Below, piece by piece: positions 57,395 to 64,000 of a DNA stretch of 64,000 bases. The DNA is from Halomonas sp. KAO (GTDB lineage: Bacteria; Pseudomonadota; Gammaproteobacteria; Pseudomonadales; Halomonadaceae): NCBI RefSeq assembly GCF_015595025.1, contig NZ_JADNRL010000025.1, positions 121,135 to 185,134 of the forward strand, given 5' to 3'. The translations under genes and the position numbers were made by a program. Position 1 is the first letter of the stretch. The number at the start of each line of letters is the position of its first letter. The notes beneath the pieces were generated by a model. It was not told the DNA's origin, searched no databases, and saw only the letters and a list, made by a program, of their open reading frames with translations.

Positions 57395-58354
57395 ATGTCC
57401 CAGACCTTCGAAGCACAGCAGCGTGTTCCCGACGCGATGGCCGGCCAGCGGCTCGACCAGGCCGCGGCGGAGCTCTTCTCCGACTTTTCCCGCGAGCGCC
57501 TGAAGGCCTGGATCAAGGCCGGCGACCTGACCCTGGACGACCAGACGGCACGCCCCAGGGATAAGGTCTACGGAGGCGAATGGCTGCGCCTCTGCACCGA
57601 AGTCGAGGACGATACCCGCTTCGAGCCCGAGGATATTCCCCTCGAGGTGGTGTACGAGGATGAGCAGGTGCTGGTGATCAACAAGCCGCCGGGCCTGGTG
57701 GTGCACCCGGCAGCAGGCAACCCGAATGGCACCCTGCTCAATGCGCTGCTGCATCACGACCCGGCGCTGGCGACGGTGCCCCGGGCCGGCATCGTTCATC
57801 GCCTGGACAAGGACACCAGTGGCCTGATGGTGGTGGCCAGGACACTGGCCGCCCAGACGGCGCTGGTGGAGCAGCTGCAGGCACGCACGGTGTCACGGGA
57901 GTATGACGCCATCAGCGTGGGGGTGATGACCGCCGGCGGCACAGTGAATGCGCCGATCGGCCGACATGCCAAGGATCGCAAGCGCCAGGCGGTGACCGCC
58001 GCCGGCAAGCCGGCGGTGACCCACTACCGTGTGGTCGAGCGCTTCCGTGCTCATACCCATGTGCGCTGCCGGCTGGAGACCGGGCGTACTCACCAGATCC
58101 GCGTGCACCTGGCGCACCTGCGCTACCCGCTGGTCGGCGATCCCGTCTACGGCGGTCGTCTCAAGCTGCCCGCCGGCTCCTCGGATACGCTCAAGGAGAT
58201 TCTGCGCGAGTTTCCGCGCCAGGCGCTGCACGCCCGCCGGCTGGCTTTCGTGCATCCGGGCAGTGGTGAGACGATGAGCTTCCGGGCGGCCCTGCCGGAC
58301 GATCTGCTGATGTTGCTCGACTACCTGCGTGACGATCACGAGACGATGCGCTGA
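57395..58354 (+). CDS. rluD: 23S rRNA pseudouridine synthase D
   Basis: 319 residues from ATG 57395. An N-terminal S4 RNA-binding domain (about 15-75) precedes the catalytic domain with [10 protein letters not shown]138 being the nucleophile, and the RluD signatures [37 protein letters not shown] and RQALHARRL. RluD modifies U1911, U1915 and U1917 of 23S rRNA and aids ribosome assembly. It lies 26 bases ahead of pgeF in one operon. Confidence 0.95.
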   Translation: MSQTFEAQQRVPDAMAGQRLDQAAAELFSDFSRERLKAWIKAGDLTLDDQTARPRDKVYGGEWLRLCTEVEDDTRFEPEDIPLEVVYEDEQVLVINKPPGLVVHPAAGNPNGTLLNALLHHDPALATVPRAGIVHRLDKDTSGLMVVARTLAAQTALVEQLQARTVSREYDAISVGVMTAGGTVNAPIGRHAKDRKRQAVTAAGKPAVTHYRVVERFRAHTHVRCRLETGRTHQIRVHLAHLRYPLVGDPVYGGRLKLPAGSSDTLKEILREFPRQALHARRLAFVHPGSGETMSFRAALPDDLLMLLDYLRDDHETMR

Positions 58355-58380
58355 ACCCCTGCGGCACCGAGGATACTGTC

Positions 58381-59136
58381 ATGAGCGACGCCCCCGACCT
58401 GCGGCCCACCCTGGTCCTGCCCGACTGGCCGGCCCCCACCTCCGTGGGGGCCTTCGTCACCACCCGTGAGACCGGTCCCAGCCAGGGGGACTTCGCCTGC
58501 TTCAACCCGGCCGACCATGTGGGAGACAACCCCGCCCATGTGGCGCTATGCCGTCGCCTGCTGCACAAGCAGGTCGATAACGAACGACCGCTGCTGTGGC
58601 TCAATCAGGTACACGGCGCGCGGGTGCAGCAAGGCTATACGGACGAATCGCCGGAGGCCGATGCCGCGGTCGCCCTCGACCGTGGTCATGCCTGCGTGGT
58701 CCTTACCGCCGACTGCCTGCCGGTCTTCTTCTGTGACCGCCGCGGCGAGCGCGTGGCGGTGGCCCATGCGGGCTGGCGTGGGCTGGCGGGCGGGGTGCTG
58801 GAGGCCACGGTGGCGGCACTGGGTGTGCCGCCCGAGGAGCAGCTGGCCTGGCTGGGGCCGGCGATCTCCAATGCCCAGTTCGAGGTGGGACCCGAGGTCT
58901 ATCAGGCCTTCGTTGGCGTGCACCCCGAGGCCGCCGATGCCTTCGACCCCAGCCCCTATCGCCTGGGCCACTACATGGCCGACCTCTACCGCCTGGCGCG
59001 CCTGCGTCTGGAGCGTCTGGGCGTCTCCCATATCAGCGGCGGCCACTTCTGCACCGCCTGCGAGTCACGCTTCTATTCCCACCGCCGTGACAATGGCAGC
59101 ACGGGAAGAATGGCCAGCGTGATCTGGCTGCGCTGA
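58381..59136 (+). CDS. pgeF: Peptidoglycan editing factor PgeF (YfiH, laccase-domain)
   Basis: 251 residues, Cu-oxidase_4 fold. WLNQVHGARV, VVLTADCLPVFFCD, VAVAHAGWRGLAGGVLEA and CTACESRFYSHRRD are family motifs supplying the zinc/copper-binding His and Cys. YfiH-type enzymes were reported as polyphenol oxidases, as purine nucleoside phosphorylases and as a factor preventing wrong amino acids in peptidoglycan; which applies here is open. GAGGA precedes the ATG. Second gene after rluD, before clpB. Confidence 0.94.
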   Translation: MSDAPDLRPTLVLPDWPAPTSVGAFVTTRETGPSQGDFACFNPADHVGDNPAHVALCRRLLHKQVDNERPLLWLNQVHGARVQQGYTDESPEADAAVALDRGHACVVLTADCLPVFFCDRRGERVAVAHAGWRGLAGGVLEATVAALGVPPEEQLAWLGPAISNAQFEVGPEVYQAFVGVHPEAADAFDPSPYRLGHYMADLYRLARLRLERLGVSHISGGHFCTACESRFYSHRRDNGSTGRMASVIWLR

Positions 59137-59181
59137 CTCTTGACCCGCGTCAATGTGTCAAACGTTTCTCCCGACGGCCGA

Positions 59182-59210
59182 CTTGAAACCGGCCTGTCTT
59201 GACGCCATTT
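59182..59210 (+). promoter_or_regulatory. Heat-shock (sigma32) promoter of clpB
   Basis: CTTGAAA at 59182-59188 matches the -35 consensus fully; CGCCATTT at 59203-59210 matches the -10 consensus CCCCATNT at all but one base; the spacer is 14. It ends 70 bases before the clpB ATG. Confidence 0.8.
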
Positions 59211-59280
59211 AAGTTGTCAAGACATTCACAGGGTCAAGCGGGGCGTCCGATCGCCTCGCCATCCCGATGGAGGACGTGAT

Positions 59281-61890
<2,610 letters not shown>

Positions 61891-62000
61891 AGGGAAGCCG
61901 GTGCCGGCGCACGCTGAGCGGGCGTCGGCACTCGCATCCTGAGCCTGGCCGGCTAGACTGAATGACAGGTTGCGTCCTGTAACCCCCTTGCCCGCCCCTC

Positions 62001-62025
62001 CCCGCGAGAGCGCGGGCTTTTTTTT
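62001..62025 (+). terminator. Intrinsic terminator of clpB
   Basis: CCCGCG-AGAG-CGCGGG followed by C and T8, 110 bases after the stop. Confidence 0.9.
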
Positions 62026-62411
62026 GGATCAGATTTCCAATCTCGCCTTGCCCAACCCCCTTCCATGGGCTACCCACGCTGTTTCCGCGGTTGACACGCC
62101 CTTGGCGCTAATGGAATCTTGACCCTTCCTGATACGGGCACGGACCCAGCGGGCAATCCCCCATTACCGTGTGAAGGGTAGGCCTGTGGCCTCTACCCGC
62201 CGAAGGACTTCCGATTGCGGGCTCACCGCCCGAGTCGGCCAACGCCCCGACGCGGCAAACCGCCGTGATGAGAGTGCAGGCCCTAACAGGGCTTCTTGCC
62301 AGGGTTTGGCATCAGGTGCCGGTGTATCCGGCAGCGGCATACCGCCGCACTCGACACCGTTGCCCCAAGTGGTGACGGATCGCACTCGAGACCTCCAGGG
62401 GAGAAAAACAC
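62026..62411 (+). other. Long non-coding region upstream of ilvI, probable structured leader
   Basis: 386 bases with no plausible gene. TTGACA occurs at 62092-62097, but no good -10 box follows at 16-18 bases. The segment from about 62160 on can form several hairpins (for example GGGTAGGCC...GGCCTCTACCC, GCCCTAACAGGGC, and TTGCCAGGGTTTGGCA). No short leader ORF rich in Leu, Val or Ile codons was found. It may be an RNA regulator of branched-chain amino acid synthesis; this is inference. Confidence 0.4.
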
Positions 62412-64000
62412 GTGGAATTGCTTTCCGGCGCGGACATGATCGCCCGCTTCCTGCAGGATGAGGGCGTCGAATATATCTATGGTTATCCCGGTGGCGCGGC
62501 GCTGCATATCTATGACGCCCTGTTCCGCCAGGACAAGGTCAAACATATCCTGGTACGCCATGAACAGGCCGCCACCCATGCCGCCGATGGCTATGCGCGA
62601 GCCTCCGGCAAGCCAGGCACGGTACTGGTGACCTCCGGTCCCGGCGCTACCAACGCCGTCACCGGCATCGCCACCGCCTACATGGACTCGATTCCGATGG
62701 TGGTGCTGTGTGGCCAGGTGATGAGCCACCTGATCGGCGATGATGCCTTCCAGGAAACCGACATCGTTGGCGTGACTCGGCCGATCGTGAAGCACAGCTT
62801 CTCGATCAAGCATCCGAGCGAGATTCCGGAAGTCCTCAAGAAGGCCTACTACCTGGCCGCCAGTGGCCGGCCGGGCCCGGTCGTGGTGGATATTCCCAAG
62901 GACATGACGGCCCCCACCGAGCGCTACGAGTACGTCTACCCCAAGAAGGTCAAGATGCGCTCGTACAATCCGGTGACCCGCGGCCATAGCGGTCAGATCA
63001 AGAAGGCCGTGGAGCTGATGCTCAAGGCCAAGCGCCCGGTGTTCTATACCGGCGGCGGGGTGGTCACCGGGCGGGCCAGCGAAGGCCTGACCGACCTGGT
63101 CAAGCGACTGGGCTACCCCATCACCACCACCCTGATGGGCATCGGCGCCTATCCCCAGAGCGACCGCCAGTGCCTGGGCTGGCTGGGCATGCACGGCTCC
63201 TATGAGTCGAACATGGCCATGCACCATGCCGATCTGGTGATCGCCATCGGCGCGCGTTTCGACGACCGCGTGACCAACAACACCTCGAAGTTCTGCCCCA
63301 CCGCCAAGGTCATCCATGTGGATATCGACCCCAGCTCGGTCTCCAAGACCGTGCGGGCCGATGTGCCCATCGTGGGGCCGGCGGGCAGCGTGATCAGCGA
63401 GATGATCAGCCTGGTGCAGGGCAAGGAGATCGCCAATCCGGAGGCCCTCGAGGAGTGGTGGCAGAAGATCGAGGGCTGGCGCGAAGAGCGCGCGGGCAAG
63501 CTCTATGAGCCCTCCAGGCCCGGCGAGACGCTCAAGCCCCAGGAGGTGGTCGAGGCACTGTGCCGGGTGACGCGCGGCGAGGCCTATGTGACCACCGATG
63601 TCGGACAGCACCAGATGTTCGCGGCCCAGTATTACAAGTTCGACAAGCCCAACCGCTTCATTACCTCGGGGGGGCTTGGCACCATGGGCTTCGGATTCCC
63701 GGCCGCCATGGGAATCAAGCAGAACTTCCCGGATGAGCAGGTGATCTGCGTGACCGGGGAGGGCAGCTTCCAGATGATGATGCAGGAGCTCTCCACCTGT
63801 AAGCAGTTCGGGGGCGGCGTGAAGATCGTCAACCTCAACAATGCGTCACTGGGCATGGTGCGCCAGTGGCAGGACCTTAACTACAAGTCGCGCCATGCGC
63901 ACTCCTACATGGAGTCGCTGCCCGACTTCCAGAAGCTGATCGAGTCCTATGGCTTCACTGCGCTGAAGGTCGAGACCCTCGAAGAGCTCGAGCCGGCACT
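62412..64000 (+). CDS. ilvI: Acetolactate synthase large subunit (IlvI type), 3' end outside the window
   Basis: The frame from GTG 62412 (GGGGAG upstream) stays open to the window end, giving 529 residues of about 575. It begins ELLSGADMIARFLQDEGVE and follows E. coli IlvI: YGYPGGAALHIYDAL, the activating Glu in VRHEQAATHAADG, SGPGATNAVTGIATAYMDSIP, AFQETDIVG and the thiamine diphosphate motif GEGSFQMMMQEL. It condenses two pyruvates to acetolactate, or pyruvate and 2-oxobutyrate, the first step to valine, leucine and isoleucine. The regulatory subunit ilvH would be expected just downstream. Confidence 0.96.
   Translation, partial: MELLSGADMIARFLQDEGVEYIYGYPGGAALHIYDALFRQDKVKHILVRHEQAATHAADGYARASGKPGTVLVTSGPGATNAVTGIATAYMDSIPMVVLCGQVMSHLIGDDAFQETDIVGVTRPIVKHSFSIKHPSEIPEVLKKAYYLAASGRPGPVVVDIPKDMTAPTERYEYVYPKKVKMRSYNPVTRGHSGQIKKAVELMLKAKRPVFYTGGGVVTGRASEGLTDLVKRLGYPITTTLMGIGAYPQSDRQCLGWLGMHGSYESNMAMHHADLVIAIGARFDDRVTNNTSKFCPTAKVIHVDIDPSSVSKTVRADVPIVGPAGSVISEMISLVQGKEIANPEALEEWWQKIEGWREERAGKLYEPSRPGETLKPQEVVEALCRVTRGEAYVTTDVGQHQMFAAQYYKFDKPNRFITSGGLGTMGFGFPAAMGIKQNFPDEQVICVTGEGSFQMMMQELSTCKQFGGGVKIVNLNNASLGMVRQWQDLNYKSRHAHSYMESLPDFQKLIESYGFTALKVETLEELEPA

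Overview
The window looks like a chromosomal segment of a GC-rich, halophilic or marine gammaproteobacterium, most likely a member of the Halomonadaceae (Halomonas group). Protein sequences and gene orders are gammaproteobacterial: ispB / rplU-rpmA-obgE-proB; rpsT, murJ, ribF-ileS-lspA-fkpB-ispH followed by minor pilins; bamD / rluD-pgeF-clpB. The naming is inference from protein similarity recalled by eye; no database search was run. No phage, complete insertion sequence, CRISPR array or rRNA operon was seen. Most of the DNA is ordinary core chromosome.

Layout. 1-5 kb: a truncated serine hydrolase, an HdhA-like dehydrogenase, a membrane-anchored thioredoxin-like reductase, UspA, tRNA-Pro and ispB. 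5-17 kb: a housekeeping block for ribosomal proteins L21, L27 and S20, the Obg GTPase, proline synthesis (proB), lipid II flipping (murJ), FAD synthesis (ribF), Ile-tRNA synthetase, lipoprotein signal peptidase, FkpB and IspH. 17-21 kb: a type IV minor-pilin cluster (pilE-fimT-pilV-pilW-pilX) that is visibly AT-richer at its distal end, lacks pilY1 and carries striking low-complexity tails. 21-32 kb: YghU, the divergent argP/argO lysine-arginine export pair, cell wall enzymes (RlpA-like, LdcA), a HIT protein, a flavin disulfide reductase, the helicase DbpA, a RIO kinase and a YeeN regulator. 32-46 kb: an M24-fold hydrolase, a lipoprotein-type chorismate mutase, a META lipoprotein, a PAS-GGDEF-EAL protein, tRNA-Thr, tesB, tadA, mltF, purL and a PQQ-type sugar dehydrogenase. 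46-52 kb: a compact urease operon ureABCFDG-ureJ. 52-64 kb: radD, nadE, bamD, rluD, pgeF, clpB and the start of ilvI.

The most unusual part is the urease operon. It has no ureE. The accessory proteins UreD (N-terminus) and UreG (C-terminus) carry His-rich extensions, UreB has a long N-terminal extension, and UreC keeps all nickel ligands but has Ala where the mobile-flap Cys normally sits. UreF resembles actinobacterial UreF, so the operon may have been transferred. A HupE/UreJ permease would supply nickel.

Repeats are the second theme. A roughly 110-bp hairpin element occurs three times between genes (8.2, 25.8 and 28.7 kb), and a 145-bp MITE-like element with about 20-bp terminal inverted repeats and TA ends lies beside argP. 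Several genes carry in-frame repeats: (Glu-Pro)21 in PilW, Gly-Ala-Ser in PilX, a pentapeptide repeat in UreD and a duplicated 30-bp unit in ribF.
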